From NCBI RefSeq assembly GCF_003194625.1, contig NZ_QHKX01000002.1, forward strand, positions 558,001 through 622,000: a stretch of 64,000 nucleotides of DNA, in the 5' to 3' direction. This DNA is from Nocardioides solisilvae (GTDB lineage Bacteria > Actinomycetota > Actinomycetes > Propionibacteriales > Nocardioidaceae). The notes under the pieces were generated by a model. That model saw only the letters and a program-made list of their open reading frames with translations. It did no database searches and was not told the origin of the DNA. The position numbers and the translations under genes were made by a program. Positions 28,798 to 40,129 of the stretch are shown here, piece by piece (the stretch's first letter is position 1; the number at the start of each line of letters is the position of its first letter).

Positions 28798-29583
28798 ATG
28801 ACACTTCGCGCGATCACCTCCGGGATCGGCCTCGCGGCCGCCGCACTCGTCCTCGCCAGCTGCGCCTCCGACACCGAGACGACGACGACCGACTCCGGCG
28901 TCGAGCTGGTCAAGGACGGCACGCTCACGATCTGCACCCACCTGCCCTACGAGCCCTTCGAGTTCACCGAGGGCGGCGAGGTCGTGGGCTTCGACGTGGA
29001 CGTGCTCAAGATCGCCGCCGACGCGGAGGGCCTCGACACCGAGGTCATCGACACGTCGTGGGAGACCATCACCTCGGGCGAGGCGCTCAACACGGGCCAG
29101 TGCGACGTCGCCGCGGGCGCCATGTCGATCACCGAGGAGCGCGAGGCGGTCATGGACTTCACCGACTCCTACTTCGAGGCCAAGCAGGCGCTGCTGATGA
29201 AGGCCGGCGCCGGCTACGAGTCCCTCGACGACCTGGCGGGCAAGAAGATCGCCGTCCAGGACGCCACCACGGGCGCCGACTACACCCGTGAGAACGCCCC
29301 CGAGGACGCCGAGATCATCTCCTTCGAGGACTCCGCCCTCATGCAGCAGGCCGTCAAGACCGGGCGCGCCGACGCCGGCGTCAACGACAACGGGCTGCTC
29401 AACTACTTCGCCTCGCAGAACGACGACGTCGAGGTCGGCGCCGAGTTCGAGACCGGCGACGTCTACGGCTTCTCCGTCAAGAAGGACGGCAACGACGCCC
29501 TCCTCGACGTGATCAACGACGCGATCGCCTCCGACGAGTACGACGCCGCCTACGAGAAGTGGTTCGGCACCAGCGCCGAGTGA
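28798..29583 (+). CDS. Polar amino-acid ABC transporter substrate-binding lipoprotein
   Basis: 261 residues. The signal peptide ends in a lipobox LASC (Cys at about residue 21), and the mature protein is a family 3 solute-binding protein: LTICTHLPYEPFEFTEGGEVVGFDVDVLK, then FTDSYFEAKQALLMK and GKKIAVQDATTGADY. It would capture a polar amino acid (glutamine, glutamate, histidine or arginine type). First gene of a three-gene importer operon. Confidence 0.92.
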   Translation: MTLRAITSGIGLAAAALVLASCASDTETTTTDSGVELVKDGTLTICTHLPYEPFEFTEGGEVVGFDVDVLKIAADAEGLDTEVIDTSWETITSGEALNTGQCDVAAGAMSITEEREAVMDFTDSYFEAKQALLMKAGAGYESLDDLAGKKIAVQDATTGADYTRENAPEDAEIISFEDSALMQQAVKTGRADAGVNDNGLLNYFASQNDDVEVGAEFETGDVYGFSVKKDGNDALLDVINDAIASDEYDAAYEKWFGTSAE

Positions 29584-29652
29584 CGCCGGGGCCGGGGCCC
29601 CGGGCTTGACCGGGCCCCGGCCGACCACCCCCGATCCCGAGCAGGAGCCTCC

Positions 29653-30444
29653 ATGGCGAGTCCCCGCCAGCGCGCCGCCAGGTGGCGCTACGTCCAGTAC
29701 GCCGTGCTCGTCGCGGTCGTCGTCGCCCTCGTCGCGGTCGCCGACTGGGCCCAGCTGCAGCGCGCGTTCTTCAACACCGACCTCGTGCGCGAGCAGTTCC
29801 CCCGGGTCATCACGATCGCGCTGAAGAACACCATCATCTACACCGCCTGCGGCTTCGCCTTCGGCCTCGTGCTGGGGCTGGTGCTGGCCCTGATGCGGCT
29901 CTCGAGCGTCGGGCCCTACCGGTGGCTGGCGACCGCGGTGATCGAGATCTTCCGCGGCCTGCCCGCGCTGGTGGTCTTCATCGCCCTGGGCGTCGGGTTC
30001 CGGCTCGCGTTCCCGGGTCGGGAGATCCCCTTCGGCAACCTCGGCGTCGTGACCCTGGCCCTGGGCCTGGTCGGCGGCGCCTACATGGCGGAGACCATCC
30101 GCGCCGGGATCCAGGCCGTGCCCAAGGGGCAGATGGAGGCGGCCCGGTCGCTGGGCATGTCGCACTCGCGCGCCATGGTGAGCATCGTCATCCCGCAGGC
30201 CTTCCGGATCATCCTGCCGCCGCTGACCAACGAGCTGATCCTGCTGACCAAGGACTCCTCGCTCGTCTACATCCTGGGCCTGTCGCTCTCCAGCTACGAG
30301 CTGACGAAGTTCGGCCGCGAGGGCATGAACAGCGCCTCCAACCTCACCCCGATCATCGTGGTCGGCCTGTGCTACCTGCTGATCACCGTCCCCCTGTCGA
30401 TCGTCGTACGCCGCATGGAGAGCCGCGCGGAGAGGGCCCGCTGA
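29653..30444 (+). CDS. Polar amino-acid ABC transporter permease
   Basis: 263-residue HisM/GlnP-type permease with five hydrophobic segments. [15 protein letters not shown] is the first family signature, and [28 protein letters not shown] is the EAA loop that contacts the ATPase. Its stop overlaps the ATPase start (ATG at 30444). It lies 69 bp after the binding-protein gene. Confidence 0.93.
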   Translation: MASPRQRAARWRYVQYAVLVAVVVALVAVADWAQLQRAFFNTDLVREQFPRVITIALKNTIIYTACGFAFGLVLGLVLALMRLSSVGPYRWLATAVIEIFRGLPALVVFIALGVGFRLAFPGREIPFGNLGVVTLALGLVGGAYMAETIRAGIQAVPKGQMEAARSLGMSHSRAMVSIVIPQAFRIILPPLTNELILLTKDSSLVYILGLSLSSYELTKFGREGMNSASNLTPIIVVGLCYLLITVPLSIVVRRMESRAERAR

Positions 30445-31250
30445 TGTCATCCGACCAGACCGTCCCGACCAGCCAGCAGCCGCGTCACCAGGGCGCCGCC
30501 GACCGGGCCGCGGCCCGCGGCGAGGCCGCGATCGACGTCCAGGACCTGCACAAGTACTTCGGCGACAACGAGGTGCTCAAGGGGATCGACTTCCACGTCG
30601 GCCGCGGCGAGGTCGTCTGCGTGATCGGTCCGTCCGGCTCCGGCAAGTCGACGCTGCTGCGCTGCGTCAACCTCCTGGAGACCCCGACCAGCGGCCGGAT
30701 CCTCGTCGAGGGCGAGGAGATCACCGACCCCGACGCCGACGTCGACCGGCTGCGGGCCCGGATCGGGATGGTCTTCCAGCAGTTCAACCTCTTCCCCCAC
30801 ATGACGGTGCTGCGCAACCTCACCATCGCCCAGGAGAAGGTCGCCGGGCGCAAGAAGGACGAGGCGGTGGCGATCGCGCGGGCCAACCTGCAGAAGGTGG
30901 GCCTGGCCGAGCGGGAGGACGCCTACCCGGCCCACCTCTCCGGCGGCCAGCAGCAGCGGGTGGCGATCGCGCGGGCGCTCTCCATGCAGCCCGACCTCAT
31001 GCTCTTCGACGAGCCCACGTCGGCGCTGGACCCCGAGCTGGTCGGCGACGTGCTGGCGGTGATGAAGGACCTCGCGACCGAGGGGATGACGATGATGGTG
31101 GTCACCCACGAGATGGGCTTCGCCCGCGAGGTCGGGGACAACCTGGTCTTCATGGACGGCGGCGTGATCGTCGAGGAGGGCGACCCCGAGACCGTGCTGG
31201 CCGACCCGCAGCACGAGCGGACCCGGGCCTTCCTCTCCAAGGTGCTCTGA
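30444..31250 (+). CDS. Polar amino-acid ABC transporter ATP-binding protein (GlnQ-type)
   Basis: 268 residues. An N-terminal extension of about 30 residues is followed by Walker [11 protein letters not shown]-loop [16 protein letters not shown], signature [15 protein letters not shown], Walker [15 protein letters not shown], and H-loop [12 protein letters not shown]. The match to GlnQ/HisP is strong throughout. Last gene of the operon, followed by a short hairpin. Confidence 0.95.
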   Translation: MSSDQTVPTSQQPRHQGAADRAAARGEAAIDVQDLHKYFGDNEVLKGIDFHVGRGEVVCVIGPSGSGKSTLLRCVNLLETPTSGRILVEGEEITDPDADVDRLRARIGMVFQQFNLFPHMTVLRNLTIAQEKVAGRKKDEAVAIARANLQKVGLAEREDAYPAHLSGGQQQRVAIARALSMQPDLMLFDEPTSALDPELVGDVLAVMKDLATEGMTMMVVTHEMGFAREVGDNLVFMDGGVIVEEGDPETVLADPQHERTRAFLSKVL

Positions 31251-31271
31251 GCCCGGCCCGAGCGCGGGCTC
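31249..31271. terminator. Possible bidirectional terminator (importer operon / lysG)
   Basis: GAGCCCG/CGGGCTC, 7-bp stem with 9-nt loop between converging genes. Confidence 0.5.
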
Positions 31272-31274
31272 CGG

Positions 31275-32186
31275 TCAGTCGAGCCAGGAGCCGGCGGCCG
31301 CCGTCATGGCGGCGGTGAGGTCGGTGATCACCGGCGACTCCAGCCGCCAGTGCTGCCAGAAGAGCGGCACGTCGACGTGGCGCCCCGGCGCGACCTCCAC
31401 CAGCCGGCCCCGGGCGAGGTCGGCGGCGGACTGGCGCTCGAGCAGCATCCCCCAGCCCATCCCCCGCCGCACGGCGGCGTCGAACTGCTGGACCGAGGGG
31501 ATGTAGGTGACCGGCGGGGTGAGCCGCCGGCGGGTGACCCGGCGCAGGAAGTCGTGCTGCAGGGTGTCGCTGCGGTCGAACGCGAGCATCGGGGCCCGGG
31601 CCAGCGTCACCGACGGGGGGCCGTCCGCCAGGTGCGCCGCCGCCCAGCGCGGCGTCGCCACCGCGACGTAGCGCATCCGCCCCAGGCGGACCACGCGACA
31701 GCCCGGCACCGGTCGCGGGTCGGAGGTGACGGCCGCCATCACGTCGCCGCGCCGCAGCCGCTCCGCCGTGCGGGTCTGGTCCTCGCGGACCAGCTCGAAG
31801 GTCACCCGGTGGTCGGCCTGGACCGCGACCAGCGCGTCCACGAACCAGGTGTGCAGCGCGTCGGAGTTCACCGCGAGCGGCACCACGGCGTACGGCGCGT
31901 CCTCGCCGGCCTCCTCGTCCTCGCGCAGCTCGGCCACGGCCTCGCGCTCCAGCAGCTCCTGCTGGGCCGCCAGCCGCACCAGCACCTGACCGGCCGCGGT
32001 GGCCTCCAGCGGCTTGACCCGGTGGACCAGCACGCGGCCCACGCGGGTCTCCAGCGCCTTGACCCGTTGGCTCACCGCCGACGGGGTGACGTGCAGCTCG
32101 CGCGCCGCTGCCTCGAAGGTGCCGAGGCGGACGGCGGTGGCCAGGGTGCGCAACGCGGCGGGGTCGAGCTGGGTGAGGTCTTTCAC
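31275..32186 (-). CDS. lysG: LysR-family regulator LysG (ArgP-type)
   Basis: 303 residues from GTG 32186. The HTH is [33 protein letters not shown], followed by the substrate-binding domain. It is divergently transcribed from lysE, the arrangement seen in Corynebacterium glutamicum, where LysG with lysine, arginine or histidine activates lysE. GTG 32186 is chosen over ATG 32195 because TAGGAT overlaps the latter and ends 7 nt before the former, and the protein then begins like typical LysG. Confidence 0.92.
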   Translation of the reverse strand: MKDLTQLDPAALRTLATAVRLGTFEAAARELHVTPSAVSQRVKALETRVGRVLVHRVKPLEATAAGQVLVRLAAQQELLEREAVAELREDEEAGEDAPYAVVPLAVNSDALHTWFVDALVAVQADHRVTFELVREDQTRTAERLRRGDVMAAVTSDPRPVPGCRVVRLGRMRYVAVATPRWAAAHLADGPPSVTLARAPMLAFDRSDTLQHDFLRRVTRRRLTPPVTYIPSVQQFDAAVRRGMGWGMLLERQSAADLARGRLVEVAPGRHVDVPLFWQHWRLESPVITDLTAAMTAAAGSWLD

Positions 32187-32193
32187 ATGAGAC

Positions 32194-32199
32194 ATCCTA
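32194..32199 (-). promoter_or_regulatory. -10 element of lysG
   Basis: TAGGAT on the minus strand, 7 nt before GTG 32186. It overlaps the alternative ATG at 32195, disfavouring that start. Confidence 0.45.
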
Positions 32200-32244
32200 A
32201 TGATTCCTCACAATGCTGCGCTGGTCTTAGGTCTCCCGCGCGCC

Positions 32245-32250
32245 TAGCGT
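32245..32250 (+). promoter_or_regulatory. -10 element of lysE
   Basis: TAGCGT, 8 nt before GTG 32259. The 45 bp between the two -10 boxes should hold the LysG binding site. Confidence 0.45.
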
Positions 32251-32258
32251 TGTCCCAC

Positions 32259-32858
32259 GTGATCAACGTCGTCCTCACCGGCCTGCTGACCGGCCTCGCC
32301 CTCATCGTCGCCATCGGCGCGCAGAACGCCTACGTCCTGCGCCAGGGCATCCGCGGCGAGCACGTCCTCCCGATCGTGCTGGCCTGCCTGCTCTCCGACG
32401 CCGTCGCGATCACCGCCGGCGTCGCGGGCTTCGGCGTGGTGCTGGAGCGCTGGCCCGGCGTGCTTCCCGTGGCCCAGGTGCTCGGTGGCGTCTACCTCAT
32501 CGCCTTCGGCCTGCACGCCGCCCTGCGCGCCTGGCGTCCCGAGGCCCTCGAGGCCGCGTCCGGCGAGCGGCTGAGCCGGCGCCGCGCGGTGCTGATGGCG
32601 CTGGCGCTGACCTGGCTCAACCCGCACTTCTACCTCGACGCCGTCCTCATGCTCGGCACCGTGGCCAACAGCTTCGAGGACGACCGCTGGTGGTTCCTGC
32701 TGGGCTCCCTGCTCGCCAGCACGACGTGGTTCTTCGCGCTCGGGTACGGCGCCCGCCTGCTGCGCGGCCTCTTCGCCCGGCCCTCGGCGTGGCGGGTCCT
32801 CGACTCCGCCGTCGCCGTCGTCATGGGTTCGCTCGGGGTCGGGCTGCTCCTGCACTGA
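32259..32858 (+). CDS. lysE: Basic amino-acid exporter LysE
   Basis: 199-residue membrane protein with about six hydrophobic segments. GLALIVAIGAQNAYVLRQGIRGEH is the LysE signature, and ALALTWLNPHFYLDAVLMLG is the second conserved segment. It exports lysine and arginine. Expression should depend on LysG from the shared intergenic region. Confidence 0.94.
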   Translation: MINVVLTGLLTGLALIVAIGAQNAYVLRQGIRGEHVLPIVLACLLSDAVAITAGVAGFGVVLERWPGVLPVAQVLGGVYLIAFGLHAALRAWRPEALEAASGERLSRRRAVLMALALTWLNPHFYLDAVLMLGTVANSFEDDRWWFLLGSLLASTTWFFALGYGARLLRGLFARPSAWRVLDSAVAVVMGSLGVGLLLH

Positions 32859-32885
32859 GGGGGCGACACCTCGGAGGTCGCCCCC
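32859..32885. terminator. Terminator between lysE and hppD
   Basis: GGGGGCGAC/GTCGCCCCC, perfect 9-bp stem with 9-nt loop between converging genes. Confidence 0.8.
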
Positions 32886-32890
32886 GTCCC

Positions 32891-34781
<1,891 letters not shown>

Positions 34782-35341
34782 CGATGCCGACGGACGCCTC
34801 GAGGCCCTGGACCCCGCGCACGGGGGCCGACAGGCCGTGCGCCCCCGACTGGAGCTCGCCCTGCGTGGCCACGAACCCCTGCTCCGAGCCGCGGCGCCCC
34901 AGGAGGATCGCCTTGCCCGCCGCTCCCTGGTCGAGCGGGTGGCGCGCGCCGACCCGGTAGGCCACGTGGAAGTCGGTCCACGAGGGCTCCACCACCGCCA
35001 GGGCGAGCGCCTCGTCGCCGTCCGCCACGGTCAGGTGGGCGGTGCAGCCGACGGTCTCGGCCAGCTGCCGCAGCACCGGGACCGCGAGGTCGCGCACCAC
35101 CGGCTGGACGGCCGAGGCCAGGTGGAGCACGCCGAGGCCGACCTGCAGGCGGCCCTGGGGCCCGCGGCGGACCAGCGCGTGCTGCTCCAGCGTGGAGACC
35201 AGCCGGTAGACCACCGTGCGGTTGACCCCGAGCCGGGCCCCGAGCTCGGTGACCGTCATGCCGTCCGGCTCCCCCGCGAGCGTCGCCAGGACGCGGATCC
35301 CGCGGTCGAGGGTCTGCGAGGTCTCGGCAGCCATGAGCCGG

Positions 35342-35347
35342 AGTCTA
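35342..35347 (-). promoter_or_regulatory. -10 element of the IclR gene at 34.7 kb
   Basis: TAGACT on the minus strand, 7 nt before ATG 35334. It lies between the helicase stop and the IclR start. Confidence 0.5.
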
Positions 35348-35352
35348 GGCGC

Positions 35353-37155
35353 TCAGGAGCTCTTCCGGACCGCCCAGTTCCGCAGGGTCTCGATCCGCGC
35401 GTGGAGCTGGTCGGCGCTCGCGACCGCGGCCGCAGGACCGCCGCACTCCTTGCGCAGCGCCGCGTGGGTCACCCCGTGCGGCTGCCCGGTGCGGTGGAAC
35501 CACGCCGCCACCAGCCCGTTGAGCTCGCGCCGCAGCACCGCGAGCTGCTCGTGGGTGGAGAGCGCCGTCACGGGGTCGTCGGCGGCCACGGGCCCGCGAC
35601 GCGGCGCGGCCGCCTTCTGGCGCGCGGCCCGCTCGCTCTGCCGCGAGTGGAGCAGCTCGCGCACCTGGTCGGGCTCCAGCAGCCCGGGGATGCCGAGGAA
35701 GTCCATCTCCTCCTCCGACCCCACGTGCACCTCGCCGGAGTGGCCGAACTCGCCGCCGTCGTACAGCACCCGGTCGAAGGAGGCGGTGGAGCCGACGGCC
35801 TCGAAGACGCCCTCGAGCTCGTCGGAGGCGCCCTCGCCCTGCTGGGCGCGGGCGAGCAGCTGGTCCTCGGCGGCGAAGATGTCGCCGTCGTCGTTGACCT
35901 TGCGGCCGAGCACGTGGTCGCGCTCGACCTCCATCTCGGAGGCGAAGCCGAGCAGGTGGGGCACCGACGGAAGGAAGACCGACGCGGTCTCGCCGCGCCG
36001 GCGCGCGCGCACGAAGCGGCCCACGGCCTGGGCGAAGAACAGGGGCGTGGAGGTGGTCGTCGCCCAGACCCCGACGGCCAGCCTCGGCACGTCGACGCCC
36101 TCGGAGACCATCCGGACCGCGACCATCCAGCGGTCCTCGGAGTCGGTGAACGCACCGATCTTCTTCGAGGCCGCCTTCTCGTCGGAGAGCACGACCGTCG
36201 GCGACTCCCCCGAGACCTGCTTGAGGATCTTGGCGTAGGCCCGGGCGGAGTCCTGGTCGGAGGCGATGACCAGCCCGCCGGCGTCGGGCACGTGGCGGCG
36301 CACCTCGGAGAGGCGCTTGTCGGCGGCCGCGAGCACCGAGGGCATCCACGAGCCCTGCGGGTCCAGCGCGGTCCGCAGCGCCTGGGCGTGCATGTCCTTG
36401 GTCAGCGGCTCGCCGAGGCGGGCCGTGATCTCGTCGCCCATCCGGGTGCGCCACTGCATCTCGCCGGAGTAGGCCATGAAGAGCACCGGACGGACGACGT
36501 GGTCGGCCAGGGCCTGCGCGTAGCCGTAGGTGTAGTCGGCGACCGAGCGCGGGATCCCGTCGGGCCCGGGCGCGTAGGTGACGAACGGGATCGGGTTGAC
36601 GTCGGAGCGGAACGGCGTGCCGGTCAGCGCCAGCCGCCGGGTCGCGGGCTCGAACGCCTCGCGCACGCCCTCGCCCCAGCTCAGCGCGTCACCGGCGTGG
36701 TGGATCTCGTCGAGGATCACCAGGGTCTTGAACCGCTCCGTGCGGATCCGCATCGCCAGCGGGTTGACCGCGACGCCGGCGTAGGTCACCGCGATACCGA
36801 GGTAGTCCTGCGACGTGCGGCCCTTGCCCGCCGCGTACGCCGGGTCGATCGGGATCCCCGCCCGCTGCGCGGCCTCGGCCCACTGCACCTTGAGGTGCTC
36901 GGTGGGCGCGACGATCGTCACCCGGTCGACCACCCGGCGCCCCAGGAGGTCGGCGGCGACGGTGAGCGCGAACGTCGTCTTGCCCGCCCCCGGGGTCGCC
37001 ACCGCGAGGAAGTCGCGCGGCTGCTCCTCGAGGTACCTCGCCATCGCCGCGGCCTGCCACGCCCGCAGCGACGGCGCGGTGCCCCACGCGGCGCGCTCGG
37101 GCCAGGCCGGGGAGAGCGCGGGAGTGACGGGGGCGGAGTCTGCCCGGTCGCTCAC
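35353..37155 (-). CDS. SF2 DEAD/DEAH-box helicase
   Basis: 600 residues. Motif I is ATPGAGKTTFAL (about residues 53-64), motif II LVILDEIHHAGD, motif III ALTGTPFRSD, motif V VRMVSEGVDVPRL and motif VI FAQAVGRFVRARR, giving a full RecA1-RecA2 core, with a C-terminal region of about 180 residues outside known modules. The arrangement resembles XPB/UvrB-like DNA translocases. GTG start overlaps the stop of DUF3039 by 4 bp. The pair appears conserved in actinobacteria; function not known. Confidence 0.88.
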   Translation of the reverse strand: MSDRADSAPVTPALSPAWPERAAWGTAPSLRAWQAAAMARYLEEQPRDFLAVATPGAGKTTFALTVAADLLGRRVVDRVTIVAPTEHLKVQWAEAAQRAGIPIDPAYAAGKGRTSQDYLGIAVTYAGVAVNPLAMRIRTERFKTLVILDEIHHAGDALSWGEGVREAFEPATRRLALTGTPFRSDVNPIPFVTYAPGPDGIPRSVADYTYGYAQALADHVVRPVLFMAYSGEMQWRTRMGDEITARLGEPLTKDMHAQALRTALDPQGSWMPSVLAAADKRLSEVRRHVPDAGGLVIASDQDSARAYAKILKQVSGESPTVVLSDEKAASKKIGAFTDSEDRWMVAVRMVSEGVDVPRLAVGVWATTTSTPLFFAQAVGRFVRARRRGETASVFLPSVPHLLGFASEMEVERDHVLGRKVNDDGDIFAAEDQLLARAQQGEGASDELEGVFEAVGSTASFDRVLYDGGEFGHSGEVHVGSEEEMDFLGIPGLLEPDQVRELLHSRQSERAARQKAAAPRRGPVAADDPVTALSTHEQLAVLRRELNGLVAAWFHRTGQPHGVTHAALRKECGGPAAAVASADQLHARIETLRNWAVRKSS

Positions 37156-37430
37156 GCGTCGTTGCCCCCACCGCCGGGCTCGCCGCCGCCGGGCTTCAGC
37201 GACTCCCAGATCTCCTTGCACTCGGGGCAGACCGGGTACTTCTCCGGCGCCCGGCTGGGCACCCAGACCTTGCCGCACAGGGCGATCACCGGGGTGCCCA
37301 TCACCATCGCCTCGGTGAGCTTGTCCTTCGGCACGTAGTGCGAGAACCGCTCGTGGTCCCCGTCGTCGGTGGGGACGGTGCGGGTGTCCTCGACGGTCGA
37401 GGCTCCGGGCGAGAATCCGATCTGGGTCAT
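37152..37430 (-). CDS. DUF3039 family zinc-ribbon-like protein
   Basis: 92 residues. The DUF3039 core is ERFSHYVPKDKLTEAMVMG followed by VIALCGKVWVPSR and YPVCPECKEIWESL; the three cysteines plus the histidine could bind zinc. The C-terminus is Gly/Pro-rich. TATGCT lies 9 nt before ATG 37430, giving at most a 2-3 nt leader. Coupled to the helicase gene by a GTGA overlap, so the two probably act together. Confidence 0.88.
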   Translation of the reverse strand: MTQIGFSPGASTVEDTRTVPTDDGDHERFSHYVPKDKLTEAMVMGTPVIALCGKVWVPSRAPEKYPVCPECKEIWESLKPGGGEPGGGGNDA

Positions 37431-37447
37431 GGTCCGGCCAGCATAGG

Positions 37448-38050
37448 TCAGTTGAGGGCAGGATCCGCAGGCCGCGTGGCGTGCCACGCCAGCTCGCCGG
37501 GCTGTCGGCGGAGGACCTCGCGCCGCAGCCCGCGGGGATCGGGGCGGAACACGTCGCCGGCCAGGCTCGGCACGACGTACCAGTCCCCCCGCCCCACCTC
37601 GCCCTGCAGCTGCTCGGCGCCCCACCCGGCGTACCCCGCGAAGATCCGCAGCCCGGCCAGCGACCCGGCGACGACCTCCACGGGGGCGTCCAGGTCCAGC
37701 ATCCCCAGCACCCCGGCGTCGGAGTGCCAGGCCGCCCGGAAGCCCACGGGAGCGTCGCGGTCGTCGGCCAGCAGGGCGACCGCCAGGGCGCCCTCGGGCC
37801 GCACGGGACCGCCGCGGAAGAGCACCTCGGGGGCGACCACGACGTCGCCCCAGGGCTCCAGCACCTCGGCGACCAGCACCGGCGACGGCCGGTTGAGGAC
37901 CACCCCGAGCGCGCCGGCGTCGTCCACGTCGAGCAGCAGCACGACCGTGCCGGCGAAGTTGGGGTCCGTCATCCCGGCGGTGGCGACCAGGAGCCCGCCG
38001 GCGCGGAGCGCGTCGACCTGCTCGGTCCCGCGTCCGGCTCCGTCGTCCAT
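37448..38050 (-). CDS. YqgE/AlgH family protein
   Basis: 200 residues of the UPF0301/DUF179 family: LRAGGLLVATAGMTDPNFAGTVVLLL at the N-terminus, GALGVVLNRPSP, LFRGGPVRPEGAL, and IFAGYAGWGAEQL. The biochemical role of the family is not established. CATGAT lies 6 nt before the ATG start. It sits 17 bp upstream of DUF3039 on the same strand and may share transcription. Confidence 0.9.
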   Translation of the reverse strand: MDDGAGRGTEQVDALRAGGLLVATAGMTDPNFAGTVVLLLDVDDAGALGVVLNRPSPVLVAEVLEPWGDVVVAPEVLFRGGPVRPEGALAVALLADDRDAPVGFRAAWHSDAGVLGMLDLDAPVEVVAGSLAGLRIFAGYAGWGAEQLQGEVGRGDWYVVPSLAGDVFRPDPRGLRREVLRRQPGELAWHATRPADPALN

Positions 38051-38217
38051 GGCTCCATCATGGGGCAGGGACGCGGACGTGCGACAGCCCCGACCCGGCG
38101 CACAGGGAGGGAGGGAGGTGCGGTCGTCTCGGGAGCGACCGCGAGGCGCAGCAGGTCGGGGCTGTCTGGCTCATGGGGAGGGACCGAGGTCCTGAGCACG
38201 AGTGAACGCTACGCGAC

Positions 38218-38232
38218 CATACCGACGGTATG
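38218..38232. promoter_or_regulatory. Palindromic operator upstream of tetR
   Basis: CATACCG-A-CGGTATG, a perfect 7-bp inverted repeat around one base, 66 bp before the TetR start codon. Probable TetR autoregulatory site. Confidence 0.7.
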
Positions 38233-38286
38233 CAAACGAGCCGCGGGTGAGCCTGCACACAACCCGGCGCCGCGCACCCCAAGCCC

Positions 38287-38292
38287 TAGACT
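38287..38292 (+). promoter_or_regulatory. -10 element of tetR
   Basis: TAGACT, 6 nt before ATG 38299. Confidence 0.5.
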
Positions 38293-38298
38293 GCCCGG

Positions 38299-38982
38299 AT
38301 GACCGAGCTCAAGGCGTCCCGCGCCGGCGGGGCCACCCGGAGGCAGGACTTCTCCGCCGCCACCCGGCGCGACCTGCTCGACGTGGCCCAGCGGCTCTTC
38401 ACCGAGCAGGGGTACGCCGCGACCTCGCTCGACTCGATCGTCGCCGGGGCGTCGGTCACCAAGGGCGCGCTCTACCACCACTTCGACAGCAAGACCGGCG
38501 TCTTCGAGGCCGTCTTCACCCGCGTCGACGAGGCGTCCGCGCGCGAGATCCAGCAGGCCGTGGCCGCCGAGACCGACCCGTGGCGGCAGGCCTCGGGCGG
38601 GCTGCGGGTCTTCCTCGAGGTGGTCCGCCGGCCGGCCTACCGACGCATCGTCGTCCAGGAGGGCCCCGCCGTGCTGGGCCCCGACCGGGTCCGCGCCGAG
38701 GAGTCCCGGCCGACCTTCGCCCTGGTGCACCGGATCCTCGAGGGGATCCTCGGGGCCGGCGGGTGGACCACCGACGACGCCACCGTGCGCACCTTCAGCC
38801 GGCTCTTCTTCGGCGCCCTCAACACCGCAGGCGCCGCCGTGGCGCTGAGCGACGACCCCGAGACCGAGGTGGCGCGGGTGGAGCAGGTCGTCGGCCTCCT
38901 GCTCGCCGCGGTCCGCCAGCTCGTGGAGTCCGGGGCCGACCTCGCGGAGGTCACCGCCCGGGTGCTCCCCCGCGACGCCTGA
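38299..38982 (+). CDS. TetR-family transcriptional regulator
   Basis: 227 residues. The N-terminal HTH is LLDVAQRLFTEQGYAATSLDSIVAGASVTKGALYHHFDSKTGVFEAVF; the rest is an all-helical ligand-binding domain. The palindrome 66 bp upstream suggests autoregulation. No neighbouring efflux or metabolic gene makes an obvious target; the divergent YqgE gene is 248 bp away. Confidence 0.92.
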   Translation: MTELKASRAGGATRRQDFSAATRRDLLDVAQRLFTEQGYAATSLDSIVAGASVTKGALYHHFDSKTGVFEAVFTRVDEASAREIQQAVAAETDPWRQASGGLRVFLEVVRRPAYRRIVVQEGPAVLGPDRVRAEESRPTFALVHRILEGILGAGGWTTDDATVRTFSRLFFGALNTAGAAVALSDDPETEVARVEQVVGLLLAAVRQLVESGADLAEVTARVLPRDA

Positions 38983-38994
38983 ACCCCCTACGAC

Positions 38995-40020
38995 CTACCG
39001 GGAGTGGGTGACCGCGCCGCCGTGCGCGTCCTGGGGCACCAGCTCGACCCACGTGCGACCCGGGGGCACCGCGATCTCGCCGCCCTTGCCGCGCAGGACG
39101 AGCTGGGCGCCGAGGCTCCGCTTGGACCAGGTGGCCTTCACGACCCGGCCCCCGTGGAAGAGCAGGGCCGGGCCCTGGCCCTCGAAGATCGTCTCGGGCA
39201 CGAAGCTCCCCGCCGGGTCGCGGTAGCCCGCGTCGCCCACGCGGACCCGCAGCACCAGCACCGTGTCCGGGACGAACTGGTCGTCGGCGCCCATGTAGCC
39301 CCCGACGTTGCGGTAGGCACCGTCGGCGAACTGCCAGGTGGTGGTGTGCCGGCCGAAGTCGGCCGACAGCGTGCTCGCCTTCCGGCCCTTCGGCAGGGCC
39401 GCCGGGTCGCCGAAGGTGAAGTAGTCCGCCGGGCGGGCGGCCTCCTGCTTCGCCGCGGTCGCGACCTCGCGCGGGCGGGCCATGAGGTTGTAGGGCGCGT
39501 AGCGGCTCGACTCGCGGAAGAACCCGCGGGCGCCCTCCTCGAAGAAGGTGATGCCGGCGCCGTTGATCCGGTTCTTCGTGACCTGCGCGGCCCCGCTGGT
39601 GATCACGTCGGCCTCGACCGGGGTGACGATGCCGATGTCGCTGGCCCGCATGGAGCGGACCGGGCCGACCACCTCGGGCAGCTGGCTGTAGAAGAAGGCC
39701 GCCAGGCGCGTGGTGCCGCCCTCGACGAGCTCCTCCACGACGAGGTCGGCCTTGCCGAGCCCCAGCTGGGGGGCGGCGCTCGCGGTGTTGTCGATCTTGG
39801 TGACCATCACGGGGTGCCGCGCGGCGGTGGTGCGCCCCTCGGCCGCCTCCAGGCCGGTCAGCGGCCAGGTCTCCGGCGCGGCCGGCTCGGGCGGGGCCGA
39901 CTCGCTGGCGGACGGCTCCGTCGCGGTGGGGGCGGCGTCGTCGCCGTCGCCCCCGCTGCACCCCGCGAGGAGCAGCGAGAGCGACAGCAGGGCGGCGGTG
40001 AGGGCGAGGGGGCGGCGCAC
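38995..40020 (-). CDS. DUF3048 (YerB-like) lipoprotein
   Basis: 341 residues. A lipoprotein signal peptide with lipobox LLAGC (Cys at about 20) is followed by an acidic Ala/Pro/Glu linker. The DUF3048 domains include HPVMVTKIDNTASAAPQLGL, VEELVEGGTTRLAAFFYSQLP and GPVRSMRASDIGIV. GTG start with GGAG 8 nt upstream. The family is widespread in Gram-positives; function unknown. Confidence 0.9.
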   Translation of the reverse strand: MRRPLALTAALLSLSLLLAGCSGGDGDDAAPTATEPSASESAPPEPAAPETWPLTGLEAAEGRTTAARHPVMVTKIDNTASAAPQLGLGKADLVVEELVEGGTTRLAAFFYSQLPEVVGPVRSMRASDIGIVTPVEADVITSGAAQVTKNRINGAGITFFEEGARGFFRESSRYAPYNLMARPREVATAAKQEAARPADYFTFGDPAALPKGRKASTLSADFGRHTTTWQFADGAYRNVGGYMGADDQFVPDTVLVLRVRVGDAGYRDPAGSFVPETIFEGQGPALLFHGGRVVKATWSKRSLGAQLVLRGKGGEIAVPPGRTWVELVPQDAHGGAVTHSR

Positions 40021-40107
40021 GTCGTTCTCCGATTCTGTGGTGCAGGGGCAGGGGCCCGGAGGACCCGAGGCAAGTCTGCGGGTGCAGGAGCCCCCGCCGC
40101 GGCAGGA

Positions 40108-40128
40108 CGCGCGGATCCGCTCCGCGCG
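40108..40128 (-). terminator. Terminator of the NlpC/P60 gene
   Basis: CGCGCGGA/TCCGCGCG, perfect 8-bp stem with 5-nt loop, 1 bp beyond the stop codon. Confidence 0.7.
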
Positions 40129-40129
40129 G

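Noticed and set aside
38101..38116. G-quadruplex-like run (GGGAGGGAGGGAGG) upstream of tetR
   Set aside because: Only three full GGG runs plus GG are present, so the motif is incomplete and too weak to call.
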